Part shown: positions 1 to 11,330 of the stretch, one piece after another | Layout of the letters: each line of letters begins with the position of its first letter | Position numbering within the stretch: the first letter of the stretch is position 1 | Assembly (NCBI GenBank): GCA_025200525.1 | Contig: CM045758.1 | Coordinates: forward strand, 620,001 to 684,000 | Reading direction: 5' to 3' | DNA: 64,000 bases | Source: Camellia lanceoleosa | Lineage: Eukaryota > Streptophyta > Magnoliopsida > Ericales > Theaceae | The notes under the pieces: model-generated | Seen by the model: the letters and a program-made list of their open reading frames with translations, nothing else | Database searches by the model: none | What the model was told of the DNA's origin: nothing | Translations under genes and position numbers: made by a program

Positions 1-770
1 TGTGATTAGCCTTTATAGGAGAATCAGCTGGTTTACATCCCAGCATGCCTACTTCCTCAAGTAAGTCCAAGATATACTTCCTTTGAGAAATAAAAATGTC
101 CCTTTCTGATCTAGCAATCTCAATTCCAAGAAAGTATCATAAGAGACCGAGATCTTTCAAATTCTTTAGAAAGCTGAGCTTTGACTTTGGACATTTCCTC
201 TTCATCATTACCTATCACCACAATGTCATCCACATAAACAATAAGTATAGTGATCTTATTTCCACACCGTTTGATGAACAAAGTATGATCTGCATGGTTT
301 TGTTTGTACCCAAATATGAGCATCAACTTGAGTAACTTGTCGAACTAAGCCCTAGTAGATTGTTTCAACTCATACAAGGCCTTCTTTAACTGCCAAACCT
401 TCCCTTCAGTGGCTAGAGAAAAAAAACTTGGAGGAATATCCATGTACACGTCTTCTTCTAGATCCACATGAAGAAATGGATTCTTCACATCCAATTGCTG
501 TAATGACCATCCCAGATTTGTTGCACAAGAAAGAAGGGCACGGATGGAATTCATATTGGCCACTGGAGTAAAGGTCTCCTAATAGTCAATACCATAGGTC
601 TGAGTGAACCCTTTAGCAAACATTCTCGCCTTATATCTCTCAATGATCTCATCAGCTTTCTGCTTAATTGTGAACACCCATTTGCACCCCATAGGCCTTT
701 TCTTGGTCGGTAAAGAAACTAACTCCCAAGTGCCATTCTTACTCAGTGCTCTCATCTCCTCTGACATCGC
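1..770 (-). pseudogene. copia reverse transcriptase remnant
   Basis: Three minus-strand frames (579-767, 345-563, 120-326) give successive pieces of a copia RT: a KNGTWELVSLP start followed by GCKWVF and YKAR, then QLDVKNPFLH (functional relatives have DVKNAFLHG), then the catalytic box YVDDIVVIG near 225-250. Frame changes separate the pieces. The segment 752-1282 is the variable linker between integrase and RT, with the copia-typical stretch IAIRKGVRTCTQH. The catalytic YVDD is still present but no continuous reading frame remains. Confidence 0.88.
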
Positions 771-1298
771 TTCTTTCCACTTATGATCATTAAGAGCTTC
801 CTTCCAACCTTGCAGAATGATACAGAAGACAAAAAAGAAACAAAGGAACTGTACGATGGAGATAATGAATTATATGGCACAAAATGAGATATAAGATGTT
901 GAGTACATGTTCTAACACCTTTCCTAATAGCAATAAGAAGATCTGAGTCATCATCTTTATGAACATCACTAGCAAGGACGGGAAAATTAGTAACCAATGA
1001 CTCATTACTTGAAACCGGAGACATAGATGATTGGCATGGCAGCACATCAGTCACATGTTCCCTCTGTCGCCGAGAGTAGGCCTTGAGATCTGATTTATCT
1101 AACCAACTAAACTCCCCTTGAATACAACGAATCATCTCCCCCTCACTACATGGCTCATCCTCGTCTTTATAACCAATGGAAGGAAAAACCATAGAGTTTG
1201 GGAAACCATTCTTTTCTGGTACAGAAGCCCCCCTTGAAGAATGATCTCGGGAAGGACTCAGACTTGTGAGAGTGAGGGTCATAGAACCGATAGCCTTT

Positions 1299-2121
1299 TT
1301 AGGTAGAGGAATAACCGAGAAAAATACACCTCAGGGCCTTGGGATCAAGTTTGCTGAGAGTGGGACGAGAGAAATGGAGAAAGCAAACACAACCGAACAC
1401 CTTAGGCAGAAGAGAAACATGGTGAACAGAAGTGCGGGGAAAAAGGTCAAAAGGCCATTGAAATTGGAGGATACTCGAAGGCATGCGGTTAATAAGATAT
1501 ATAGCAATAAGGACCATGCATCATGAACATAAGTGCACAAGCAACCTCAAGAAGATGACAGCTCTTGTGTTCGGCAACACCATTTTGTTCAGGGGTACCA
1601 ACACAACTGATTTGATAAAGAATACCATGGGCTTCAAGATATGCCCGAAACGCAGCATCAATATATTCAGTGCCATTGTCACTCCGAAGGACTTTAATGG
1701 GGGTAGTAAATTGTGTAAGCACCATCTTATGAAATCTCTGAAAACAAGAGAAAACTTCATTTTTGGTCCAAAGTAAGTAAACCCAAGTCACACGAGAATA
1801 GCAATCAATGAAAGTAACGAACCACCAATAACCAAATACAGGCATAACACGAGAGGGACTCCATACATCAGAATGAATAACCATAAAAGGAAAATTACTT
1901 CTTTTATTAATTGGAGGATAAAAAGAACGTTTATGCTTAGCAAACTCACAAGCATCACAATGAAAATTATTCCTATGACAATCCTTTACTAAAGTAGGAA
2001 AAAGTTTGTCTAAAACAGAAATAGAGGGAACGCCTATGCCACTGATGTAACAAACGAATGGCAGAAGAGGCAATCGCTTGAAGAGCCTGGTGAGAAGAGC
2101 CAAAAGAGGCAAGGCCAACAT
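1299..2121 (-). pseudogene. copia integrase remnant
   Basis: The frame at 1489-2121 begins in the gag-pre-integrase region (zinc-binding CDACEFAKHKR) and runs into the integrase core. The first catalytic Asp lies in HSDVWSPS, the second in LRSDNGTEY, and the Glu position lies in QNGVAEHK, where relatives have AERK. The C-terminal part continues in another frame (1299-1517: INRMPS, FGCVCF, KCIFLGY-like CIFLGYSST). A frameshift near 1500 separates the two parts. Confidence 0.88.
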
Positions 2122-2356
2122 TCAAGTACAGGCCCTCATGTGCTTTACCACTGCCAATCGTTCTCCCCGTACCTAGTTCCTGAAAAACACAATAAGAAGG
2201 ATAAAAGGTTATGGAACAATTTAGCGAATGGGTAAGACGACTAACAGAGAGTAAATTAGTAGAGAACTAGGGAACATAAAGAATACAAGAAATAGAAATA
2301 GAGGAGCAATGAACAGAGCCTGTCCTAGACACAAAAGATAAAGACCCATCGGTAAC

Positions 2357-2596
2357 TCATACTTTATCCTTGTCAAAACAAGGAGAGTAAGAGTGAAAAA
2401 GATGAAACAAACCTGTCATGTGGTCAATAGCGCCAGAGTCAATGATCCAAGAATATGAAGGAGAAGAAGAAGAAGAAGAAGCACTCAAGGCACTTGTAGG
2501 AATACCTGTGGAAGTAAATTTGGAAATAGAGGGAGAATCAAAAGCGAGGATAAAGGGAGAATCAAGCCGAGCCATCAGATGCCAGAAAATGTGCAA
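2357..2596 (-). pseudogene. copia aspartic protease remnant
   Basis: The minus-strand frame contains WIIDSGAIDHMTG, the copia protease active site (consensus W-DSGA-xHM). A serine-rich stretch precedes it, as usual between zinc knuckle and protease. The frame ends soon after the active site, so the rest of the domain is degraded. Confidence 0.85.
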
Positions 2597-2639
2597 CTTA
2601 TTATGGGAAAGTGTGACAGAATCACCTGGGGTGCTAGCA

Positions 2640-3530
2640 GAGGACTCAGAGAGATTGGCTTGAGAACGAATAGTGCCACCACGTCCACTAGTACCACTAC
2701 AAGCACCACCCCAGCCTCGAGGAGGACGACCATATAACTTTCAACAATGTTCCCTATCATGCTGGTCTTTCCCACAGTAATCACAGGTAATCTAACAACA
2801 ATCAACACTAGTACCTTTGCCCCCAAACTTGAAGAAATGGCTATCCTTTAGAGCAAAAGAAACAGCTGAGCAGAAAGATCTTGGAGAGGCTAAACCATAG
2901 CACTACGCATGTTCCCTTCCTGCTGAACATAAGCATGTGCCTCGTGCATAGTAGGAAAATGATCTCGACCAAGAATCTGAACACAAATTTGATCATACTC
3001 AATGTTAAGACTAGCAAGAAAATCATAGACCCTTTCTTTGGACACCATTTGCTGAAAGGTAGCTGTATCTTAAGAACAAATTGCCTGGAAGTTCTGATAA
3101 TAGTTGAGCTCTTGCCTCAAACTACTCAACTCAGCATAGTACTCAGCAAGGGATCTATCATTCTGATCAAACTCTCATATTTTCTTCCACAACTCATAGG
3201 CCTAGGCATCATTACTACGCTGGGAATACATCTAACCAGCAGCAGTCCATGTCTCATGAGCAATATCCATCAAAACAAAGGAGCGGCTAATACTGGAATG
3301 GATAGAGTTAATGAGCCAAGTCATGACAAGAGCATTCTCCTTAAGCCATTTCTCTTGGGCTGGTCCATCCTCCTCAGGAGCCTTGTTGACTCCCTTGATG
3401 TGACCAGAAATGCCACAAGCAGTAATAGCCAATTGAAAGGAGCGCGGCCAAACCAGGTGATTGGTGCCATCCAACTTGACTGAAGAAAGCTAAAGAGGGG
3501 AATGATCACCGAAAGAGACATGGGAACCAG
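2640..3530 (-). pseudogene. copia gag remnant with CCHC zinc knuckle
   Basis: At about 2725-2790 the minus strand reads CDYCGKDQHDREHC, a CX2CX4HX4C zinc knuckle, followed by WKLYGRPP-like residues as in copia gag. The frame at 3232-3474 holds the N-terminal gag segment (MDGTNHLVWPRSFQ, then MTWLINSIHSSISRS, typical of the UBN2/retrotran-gag family). Frameshifts and stops separate these parts. Confidence 0.82.
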
Positions 3531-3944
3531 ACCCTCACCTCGCTCATTACGGGGGTTTTACCATCATTGGCTATGGCTTAAAACGGTGCTAGCACACCCA
3601 AACAACAAAGACAACCGCAACCAATGGAATAAACCCATCAAAAGTAAATTATTTCCCAACAAACACAGCCTAACAGCACAAACTAGGGCCAGAAACATAC
3701 CAACACTGGAGTAGAAAGCCAAAAAACTTAAGGAATGAGTAACCGAACAGCACATGGAAGTCAAAAACCATCAAGAAGTATCAACTAAAGCCAAAGGGAG
3801 CCAGAAAGCATCTAATCGGCACCTATAGGAGGGGACCCAAGGGTTTAATTGAGCTAAACACTGCCAAAATGAAGCAATTGAAAAAATAAGCAACCAAAAA
3901 CCAAAAAATTTTAAAAAAAATTTAGGAAAATCTACCCAAGTCAA

Positions 3945-4238
3945 CAGAGGCTGACTAGGGTAGAAGACAAGTTAAGAGAATAGATTGAGATGGTTTGGCC
4001 ATATATAATGGAGACCAACAAAGGCAATAGTGAAGAGATATGATACAGTGACAGTAGATGGTAGTGTTAGGCGAAGGGGTAGACCTAGATTGACGTGGAC
4101 TAGTGTAGTAAATAGAGATATGAATCTCTTTAATTTGACTAACGAAATGGCCTTGGATAAAGTCAAGTGGAGAAGAAGGATTCATGCAGCCGACCCCCTT
4201 TGATGGGACTTAAGGCTTGGTTTGATTTGGTTTGGTTA
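3945..4238 (+). mobile_element. 5'-truncated RTE-type LINE tail
   Basis: The + strand reads as the C-terminal end of a plant LINE ORF (RLRWFGHI-like start, then RRGRPRLTW, then MALDKVKWR, HAADP) and ends in GATGGGACTTAAGGCTTGG followed by TTTGATTTGGTTTGGTTA, the simple-repeat tail of plant RTE elements instead of poly(A). It is flanked by a direct repeat of about 14 bp with one mismatch (3931-3944 and 4239-4252, TCTACCCWAGTCAA), as expected for target-primed insertion. It sits in the leader of the minus-strand copia element. Confidence 0.85.
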
Positions 4239-4374
4239 TCTACCCTAGTCAATCATAGTGGTAGTTTTTTTTTTTTTACATTATAGATCAAGAACAGGGA
4301 GGGAAAAACAAACGAATATAGGAGGAAAAAAATAAATAAGTAAATAAAAATACAAGAACAGAAAAAAGTTTTGT

Positions 4375-4386
4375 GCTCTGATACCA
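4375..4386 (-). other. primer binding site, tRNA-iMet
   Basis: The minus strand reads TGGTATCAGAGC, the standard plant copia primer site complementary to the 3' end of initiator tRNA-Met. It directly abuts the LTR at 4387. Confidence 0.9.
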
Positions 4387-4672
4387 AGTTAAAATTAGAG
4401 CATAAGAGTTGAGAGAGAGAAGATATTTGCTAGAATAGGAGGCTCAAAACCTAATTACGGTTCTTACCTCTCTAAACACATATATTTATAATAATAAGGG
4501 AACAGTTATAAGATGGGCTAGTTGAGTAGGCCTAGTTGAACTAGTTAGTTAGGTTCAAATAATGGGTTGGGTTTCGGATTATTTGGGCGGGTGTGTTTTT
4601 CAGGTCAGGTTTAAGGGTTAAGTGTAACTTCTTGTGTTGATCATCTTCTCCACTTCGATTGATTGATCAACA
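4387..4672 (-). repeat. 5' LTR of the minus-strand copia element
   Basis: The LTR lies between the primer site and a terminal TGTTGATC (minus strand). The inner end, read on +, is AGTTAAAA where TGTTAAAA would complete the TG...CA pair, so one terminal base looks mutated. Length about 286 bp. The partner LTR is outside the window, so no target duplication can be checked. Confidence 0.7.
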
Positions 4673-4828
4673 AGACAACGAAAAACGTTGTTGAAGTAGG
4701 CCGATGGACATGTGTATTAAGTCACTAGAGATGGTGGAGTTGGTAGCTACAATACGGAGCCAAAAAAATTAGAGCTTTTAGAAAAGACAGAGATAATGGT
4801 GATAAGAGCTTAGGCTCTGTTACCAAAA

Positions 4829-5131
4829 TGATGTAGAATGCTATACAGAGGGAGGAGAGAAGAGGGCCACAACCCTAACACAAATGGTCACAGACTCGTA
4901 CTTAATATCAATAATTCCAATACTAAATAATACAATGCAAATCCCAGTATTTATAAGTCAAAGAAAACCTAATCAAAATGGAAAATTGAAAAATAAATAA
5001 GACACTAAATATTGTCAATATCCTAATTAACTATAAATAAAAATAAATATTAAAACATAAAATTACAAAATAAATAAAATTTTCGGGCCAACTTCAAGAT
5101 CACACATTCCACATCCATGGCCCCTCCAACA
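4829..5131 (-). repeat. LTR with primer site of a second copia-like element
   Basis: On the minus strand this starts TGTTGGAGGGGC and ends CTACATCA, then after three bases a primer site TGGTAACAGAGC (complement at 4814-4825), one base off the tRNA-Met site. Only about 140 bp of possible internal sequence remains before the previous LTR at 4672, so the element is a truncated relic. Confidence 0.72.
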
Positions 5132-5264
5132 TTGTAGTAAATTTCACTTTTATATGTATGCCATCTTCGAGCCAACTTAAGCGTCCACATTGCACGTCCA
5201 ATGAACACACATTCCACATCCATAGCCCCTCTAACATTTTAGTAAATTTCACTTTTATATGTGT
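5088..5264. repeat. tandem duplication of LTR edge plus flank
   Basis: The sequence CACACATTCCACATCCATRG through AAATTTCACTTTTATATGT appears at 5101-5158 and again at 5206-5263 with few changes. The copy unit spans the LTR terminus and the flanking DNA, so it arose after insertion. Confidence 0.8.
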
Positions 5265-6246
5265 GTGATCTTTTTGAAAAAACTTGGTGTAATGCTAGAG
5301 ACTCACACATTTTACCCACAAATTCACCCACAATGATATGTAACAAATCAAAAGTCTATCCTAACATATCATTGTGGGTAGAATTGTATAAGTTTTTTGG
5401 GAGTCTCAAACATTTTCAAAAACTTAATTTGACATTCCTAAAAAATTTTAAAATCTCACTTTGTATATAAGGGTTATTTAAAATGTCTAATAATGACCCT
5501 CAAAAAATATAATTTGAGAATATAGTCTATTTTATTGGTGTCAAATCATATTTTAAAAAATTCCTTAAATTTTGCTGGAGAGAAGAATTAGGTTTCTTAT
5601 GTGTATTCCTATAGTTTTTTAATTAGACCACTTATGAAACTTTATGGACCTAAGAACTTTGAATAATATGCAAATAATTACGTAGGGCCCGTTTGGTGTA
5701 GCTTCTTATAAGTTGATAATAAGATAATAGAAGCTAATAACATTCCACCCCTAGCTTTCCAATAATTAGCTTTTTTTCAACATTTTAAAATTGTTCTTAT
5801 CTCAAAAATTGTAAGCAAAAAGTGGCATCCAACACTCTGATACATATTCTTTAGTTTAAAAAAACACCCAATAAATTGCACTAAACATGAATGTAGGCTT
5901 ATAAAAAGTAGATAGTATGTAAATTTAGACTAGTCCCCTATAATTTTTTATCAGGCTATTAATTTGTATTTTAATAATTATTTAATCTTTTTAAACTCAG
6001 TCCTACCCCCTGTTTGCATTTGTTTGAAATTTTTCTCATGCCTTACTTCTAGCCCCCTCAACGGAGGATTTTTGGCTTTGCCCCTACCATATCCACATCA
6101 TGAGGCTAACACAAGGCTAACACAAAGCTCATTGAAGCTTTGATTTTTAAGCGATACTCCCCAAAGGCTTGAGTATCAAAGTTTGAGGCGTGCGCCTCAA
6201 ATGCAACGTGTATGCTTTTTTACCCATAAGCATATGGAGTCTGGAA
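5265..6246. other. intergenic, no gene seen
   Basis: AT-rich DNA. The phrase GGGCCCGTTTGGTGTAGCTTC at about 5685 resembles one end of a hAT-type MITE, but I could not find a matching partner end or target duplication. No conserved reading frame. Confidence 0.5.
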
Positions 6247-6765
6247 TGTTAGGATTAGTCCACCCATGTGATAAAGGTGGGTCCTGTATAGTTATTAGGT
6301 TGGTTATACATGTACTTGGGTTAGGATAGTAGAGTTCAGAATCTACTGGGAAACCTAATATGTGTAGGATTTAGTTACTTAATTGTATGGAACTAAGATT
6401 CTCATGAGTAGACTATTATAAATAGTCATGTGGACTATAAGGTTTCTCTGAGAGAGATTGAAAGAATGGTGAGTGAAAAAATAGAGATGTAAGGGTGAGA
6501 GAAAAAAAAATACCATAAGGGCACCGGGGTGAGCAATGGCTTAACTACCCTTGAGCATGGGGTTCGGGTAGTGGTGTGGGTTTTGAGGTTTTTTGCCATC
6601 TCACATATATTCTCTATTTTTATCATAGTGGAATCTCTCTCTCTCATGGATGCAAGCAATTTAGACCAAACCATGTAAATTTATATGTGATTATTTTTTT
6701 TCTTTGATGTATATGTGTGGGTGTGCTTCTGTTCACGTTGGTGGGATGTGCTATAAATCCTAACA
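6247..6765. repeat. solo LTR
   Basis: A 519-bp segment opens TGTTAGGAT and closes ATCCTAACA, the inverted ends of an LTR. Flanks are TGGAA (6242-6246) and TGGAG (6766-6770), a 5-bp target duplication with one mismatch. A TATAAATA-like box lies near 6415. There is no internal retroelement sequence, so this is what remains after LTR-LTR recombination. Confidence 0.78.
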
Positions 6766-6770
6766 TGGAG

Positions 6771-7861
6771 AGCATATCTTGGGCTATTGTTAAACTTAGT
6801 CTCATACATAGTTTAATCATTAAAAATAAAAAATAAAAAACCTTTTTTGTAACTATATTCCATGGAAAAAAAACTTGAGTAAATTACTAACCAATAAAAA
6901 ACACGAAGCTATGTCTCAAGTGAGAAATTCGGTAACGGAAGCTGAGAGTGTCAATTTCACCTTTCCATGAAGGAAAGCTTAATTCTCTACAATGAAATGT
7001 TAGATGACTTGAGGAGAAAAGTAATTACACCTTTATATTTAATTTTTATATTTTTATTATTTAAAAATATTTTATTTGTTTACTATAAATAAAAAAACAC
7101 AATTCGAAATGCTTACACCTCAATAAGCTTATGCCTCACCTTATGAGGGGGGAGGGGGGGGAATGATACCATGCCATCATTGACGCAATATCATCATCCA
7201 ATAATATGTTGCCATGTAATCCACCAAAGTATATGTGGCAACAAGTAAATAATTATGAAAAAGGTAGTTCTATCTTAAAAGTGTAGTTCACCCTCCATAT
7301 GTAGTTTTATTGGCTAGTGTACCACATGTCGATGATGTGGCATCACTGTGATACTTAATTTTTACTTCTCACGAGGGGTAAAACACCTCGGATTACACAT
7401 TTACCTTTTAAAACTTTGTTCATGTCTTAATTCAAGATGGCATTACATGTTCATGCTCCCCTTCTTACATTTAGGGGGTTCTAGAGCTACTTTGCAATTG
7501 AAGATCTTTTTTAGACAGAAAATTAGATATTAGACTATGTTGTGCTGATTTCTATCTTCTATTTTGGGTGAGATTGTGGGTCTTGAATTCATAAATCAAT
7601 GAATAAATTGCCATTTAAGTTTTTAGGGTTTTTTTTTTTGGTTAGTCATTTTGTTTCCTCAAGCATGCATTTGGTTGAGTGGAAATTGAGGATGCAAATG
7701 TGTGTCCTACTCACATCCTGCATGATTCTCGTGTTGGGCACATGCTATTAGTAAAAGGATTCCCATTCTTTCAAGAATGAGACACCCTTATATTATGGAT
7801 ATCCAACCCATGAACAGGGGTGTTATTCTAATTCCCACAGGAATCAATATTTAAATGTAGA
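6771..7861. other. intergenic, no gene seen
   Basis: AT-rich DNA with a G-run at about 7146-7160. No conserved coding segment, RNA gene or clear repeat boundary was seen before the CACTA element. Confidence 0.5.
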
Positions 7862-7930
7862 CACTACAACAAAATTTGCCTATTACCACGTTTTTTAAGC
7901 AACGTTTTTTTGAAAAACGTTGTGGAAGAC
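7862..7930 (+). repeat. left terminal and subterminal repeats of the CACTA element
   Basis: The terminal CACTACAACAAAA is followed by ACGTTTTTTAAGCAACG and GAAAAACGTTGTGG, short inverted motifs that recur in the right subterminal region. Confidence 0.85.
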
Positions 7931-7979
7931 CTAAAGTGAAATTAGGACACGCGTGTTCCATCTTATAACGGTGCTCCGT

Positions 7980-8470
7980 CTCCTTTGTCCCCATTTCTCT
8001 TTCCGTCATATTGTTTTCTCTCTCCATTTCTCTCTATCGTTTTCTCTCTCCGTCCTAGATCTAGGGTTTTCTCTGTCTCCTCATGCTCCTTAAGAGGTTC
8101 ACCAGGGTTGATTCCGATCACTTGTTCAGATCTAATTCTAAATCCATCTATTCTTGCATCAATTTGATTGAAATTTCTTGATGGTTTTTTTGTTTTCCTT
8201 GATTCTGATGATTTTGTAGAAGAAGATGGTTCGGTTAAGTTACACAAATTGACGAGGTTACGAGACAGAGGAGTGAAGAAGGATCAAGATCATCGGGATC
8301 GAGATAGGGACCGAGACCGGGACCGAGACCGATCGAGTTAGAGCAAGAGGAAACCAGCTGATGAAATGATAGGCTGTTCCAAGAAAAGCTCGAGCGCAAT
8401 GGCATTGGATGTGCTCTACCTGTTAAAGCTCCTCCTCAGGTTTGGCCCTCCCGTCGCTACCGTCCCTCAG
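7980..8470 (+). pseudogene. captured 5'UTR-like and RD-rich coding fragment
   Basis: The stretch 7980-8160 is CT-rich with CTAGGGTTTT, like a plant 5' UTR. From about 8201 one frame reads DSDDFVEEDGSVK, then a run of arginine-aspartate dipeptides (RDRDRDRDRDRD), then a stop at about 8339. Acidic and RD-rich tracts are common in nuclear RNA or chromatin proteins. I do not recognise the parent gene. This looks like another captured piece inside the CACTA element, less certain than the three that follow. Confidence 0.5.
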
Positions 8471-9077
8471 GTCTTCTCTCTTTCTCTCTCTCTATTGCTC
8501 CATTAGATCTTCGATCTGGACTCTTTTCAATGGAATTTTACTTTTTTTAATCTTTTCGCTTGCTATTTTTGGTCTGCTCTCTTTTCAATAGAATCACATT
8601 CACTTTGATCTTTTTGCTTTTATAACTTCTGACTATTATCATCTGAAGAACATCTCTGGTATCAATGATTTACTAATATTTACGACTTTACTGTATTGTT
8701 CTATACTCAAACCCAGGTTCAATTAGGCACACAAAGACATTGATGGTTGATCGGGATTTAAGTGTCAAATTTTGGTTATAGTTGAGAATCTCCTGTAATT
8801 TTTTTTTTCATGTTGATGTATTTAGATTCAAAATCAGCTAAGAATCTATTTTCATAATTTTCATTTGGTCTCTAATATTTACATAAAATTGACTCCAATT
8901 GCAAGCTTAAATATCAGATTTGTTAATAGTTTAAATCAAATTGGGATGTGTAATACTTCTTTGCAGTAATTATGAACGATGCTTGTTTTTGTTTGAGGGG
9001 AATTCAGATCCATCTAATAATGCCAGTAGTATTTATGAAGTTGACAATTTTGTAGAATTATATAATTGAGAGAGAGA

Positions 9078-9582
9078 ATGTTGGGAGGAGGTACACAAAA
9101 AAGCTTGAGGAAGGCACTTGGAGCTATTAAGGATTCCACCATTGTTAATTTGGCCAAAGTTAATAGTAGTGATTACAAGGTATTTTCTATTGGGATCCTT
9201 ATTATGGTTCTTGCAATGATGCATGGTTTTTAACCTTCTTGAATGGGTTTTGGAATTGTAGGAGTTGGATATTGCAATTGTTAAGTTCACAAATCATGTT
9301 GAGCGCCCAGCAAAAGAAAAACACATAAGAGGTTGGTAATTTCTATCGAGATGGAGTTGGCTTTTTTTTTTTTTTTTTTTTGATGGGCTTGCTCCTTTGT
9401 TCATATTTGTTCCATTTTGTGCTTATCAATTTTTAATATGCCTTAAAATGGGTTGTGATGGACAATTTTTGTTTTCCCTTGCAGCTATTTTTGCTGCTAT
9501 TTCAGCTATGAGGCCTCGAGCGGATGTAGCTTATTGCATACATGCTTTGGCTAGACAATTATCAAAGACACATAATTGGGCG
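9078..9582 (+). pseudogene. captured ANTH-domain (AP180/CALM clathrin assembly) exons
   Basis: Three exons with GT-AG borders join in frame: 9078-9179, 9262-9331, 9485-9582. Together they give 90 uninterrupted codons that start [19 protein letters not shown] and include ELDIAIVKFTNHVERP and [17 protein letters not shown]. These are the first helices of the ANTH domain of plant AP180-type clathrin assembly proteins, which bind PtdIns(4,5)P2 and clathrin in endocytosis. A full protein has over 500 residues; the rest is absent. The basic helix-1 residues that bind phosphoinositide are partly present. Location inside the CACTA ends argues for capture, not a resident gene. Confidence 0.88.
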
Positions 9583-10819
9583 GTATGTGTTCAAGAAAAT
9601 CATATTTTTATAATGGAAACTTATCCTATGGAGCACATTTTTGTGCTAAAGTAACTGCAACTAATCAAAGTTACAATTTAAGGTGCTTTCAGGGTTTAAT
9701 CTAAGAAATATATAGTGATCGTCAGATTTACAAGTGCATGAAATATTTCTTTATGTTTAAGTGAATAAGATTTAGCGAGTGGAGAGTAAGTTGAAGTAAC
9801 ACTTCTTCTACTTTATGCTTTTTAGTATTTTTTCCTCGCTCAAGTACTAGTGCTAAGTATTTTAAGATGTGGGACAAATTGAATATATGAAATATAATAA
9901 TATTATTATTAAAATATCTTAACGGTTTTTTTTGTTTGTTTGTTTGCAATGGAGTATATGAGTTTGCCTGCGAGTCAGTACTCTGTGTTGGATGCAGAGA
10001 GTATTGAAAGAGTTGACAATAGCACCTTCAGGTGTTACGTATACAATTTCAAGTTCTTTGCTTTTGAAGTGTGCCCTGTTTTGTTGGTTAGAGTTGAAGA
10101 GAAACCAAATGGTTTTTGTATCAAGCTCTTGTCCTGCAAGGTTAATGATTTTGCTCTATTTTTTGTGTTCAAACTTCAATGTTATGTGTCCTTTTCTCCT
10201 AATGATTACTTTGTTTTTTTTGTTTTGTTTTTGTTTTTGTGTTTTTTTCCCTTGTATTTGTTTATGGCAGCTTGAAGATTCACCAATTGTGGTTGCACAG
10301 AATAAGAAGATTGATGGTAAGAAGTTCATTCAAATTCTCTTTGTTTGCTACAAAATGGTATAATTAGATTGTATAAGCAATGACTGGATTAGACAGCAAT
10401 GTTTGATCTACTTTGATAAGATTTTTGTTTGTGGTGGGGTTTAATCTGCTTCGGTCTAATCTGTTGGGAACAACACCATAATTGTTAGAATCATTTTTTT
10501 TTTAATGTTCAAGTCTGTTGATTACATAGTTTTGTTTGAAATATCCTATTCAAAAATGGGGCAAAAAGGTTCTTATTGATCTGAAATAGTAAATTATGCT
10601 TTAAATATTTGGACAATGCAAGACCTCACTTCTTACAAGCTAGTTTACAATTTGATGAATTTATTGCAGCAAGGATAACATGTACTCCTGCAACCAATGC
10701 TGGTCATATTTTGAGTTTTGTCACACCAGTTTTCTCGTTTTGTGTAGTTGTTATTATTTGTCATAAATTATTGAATAAGATTTATGCAAAGCTTAAAATC
10801 GATAATCATGTGAATCATA

Positions 10820-10945
10820 TTGAATCGCAATGAATCGTAAATTGAATCTTGCGATTCACTCAATTTTCGATTCAACACCATGATTCGAATTGTTTTTGTT
10901 TAAACTCGTTTCGAATCGTATGAATTGAATCATGAATCGTACAAT
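10820..10945. repeat. GAATC/GATTC-rich stretch in CACTA interior
   Basis: The pentamer GAATC or its complement GATTC recurs more than ten times, giving many short inverted repeats. It sits in the intron between DUF1997 exons 2 and 3. Confidence 0.7.
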
Positions 10946-11181
10946 TCTTATAACCATTCAGCCCATATTTCCAAAATAAATTTCAAACCAATGATAAAGT
11001 TTATTAACTTTAATAATTGAAATTATAAACTTTTCCAACACTTTGTAATTTTTTTTTGGTCTTCCAACTGATTCATAATTTCCTCAAAATTTTAAGAATG
11101 CTGTGCAACATTTAAAGGCGTGCTTGCCAGCGTAACTGCTTCCTAGTGATGAAAAATGAATAGGTGCAAAAAGTATGCTCA

Positions 11182-11330
11182 AGGGAAGTTTATTTGACAT
11201 CGAGAATCATAAAATAGTGCTGTTTTATTAATGCCATGTAACCTTTTTACTTATAACATTTCCAAATAATCCAGACTACCTAAAATTATGTACTCTGTTC
11301 AGGGAAAGTATGTTTGACATCGAGAATCAT
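11182..11330 (+). repeat. dispersed direct repeat in CACTA interior
   Basis: AGGGAARKT...TTTGACATCGAGAATCAT occurs at 11182-11210 and 11301-11330, about 120 bp apart, both in the captured intron. Confidence 0.7.

Larger units (their letters stand above)
1..4672 (-). mobile_element. Ty1/copia retrotransposon, decayed, cut by window start
   Basis: Reading the minus strand from 4672 downward, the order is LTR, tRNA-Met primer site, gag with zinc knuckle, aspartic protease, integrase, reverse transcriptase. Protease-integrase-RT order is diagnostic of Ty1/copia. RNase H and the 3' LTR lie beyond position 1. The frames are broken by many stops and shifts, so the copy is dead. An RTE LINE tail is nested in its leader (3945-4238), which dates the copia insertion as the older of the two. 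Confidence 0.9.

Noticed and set aside
7963..8247. Minus-strand 94-codon frame at the left of the CACTA element
   Set aside because: It is the shadow of a CT-rich leader and Asp/Arg-rich fragment on the + strand.
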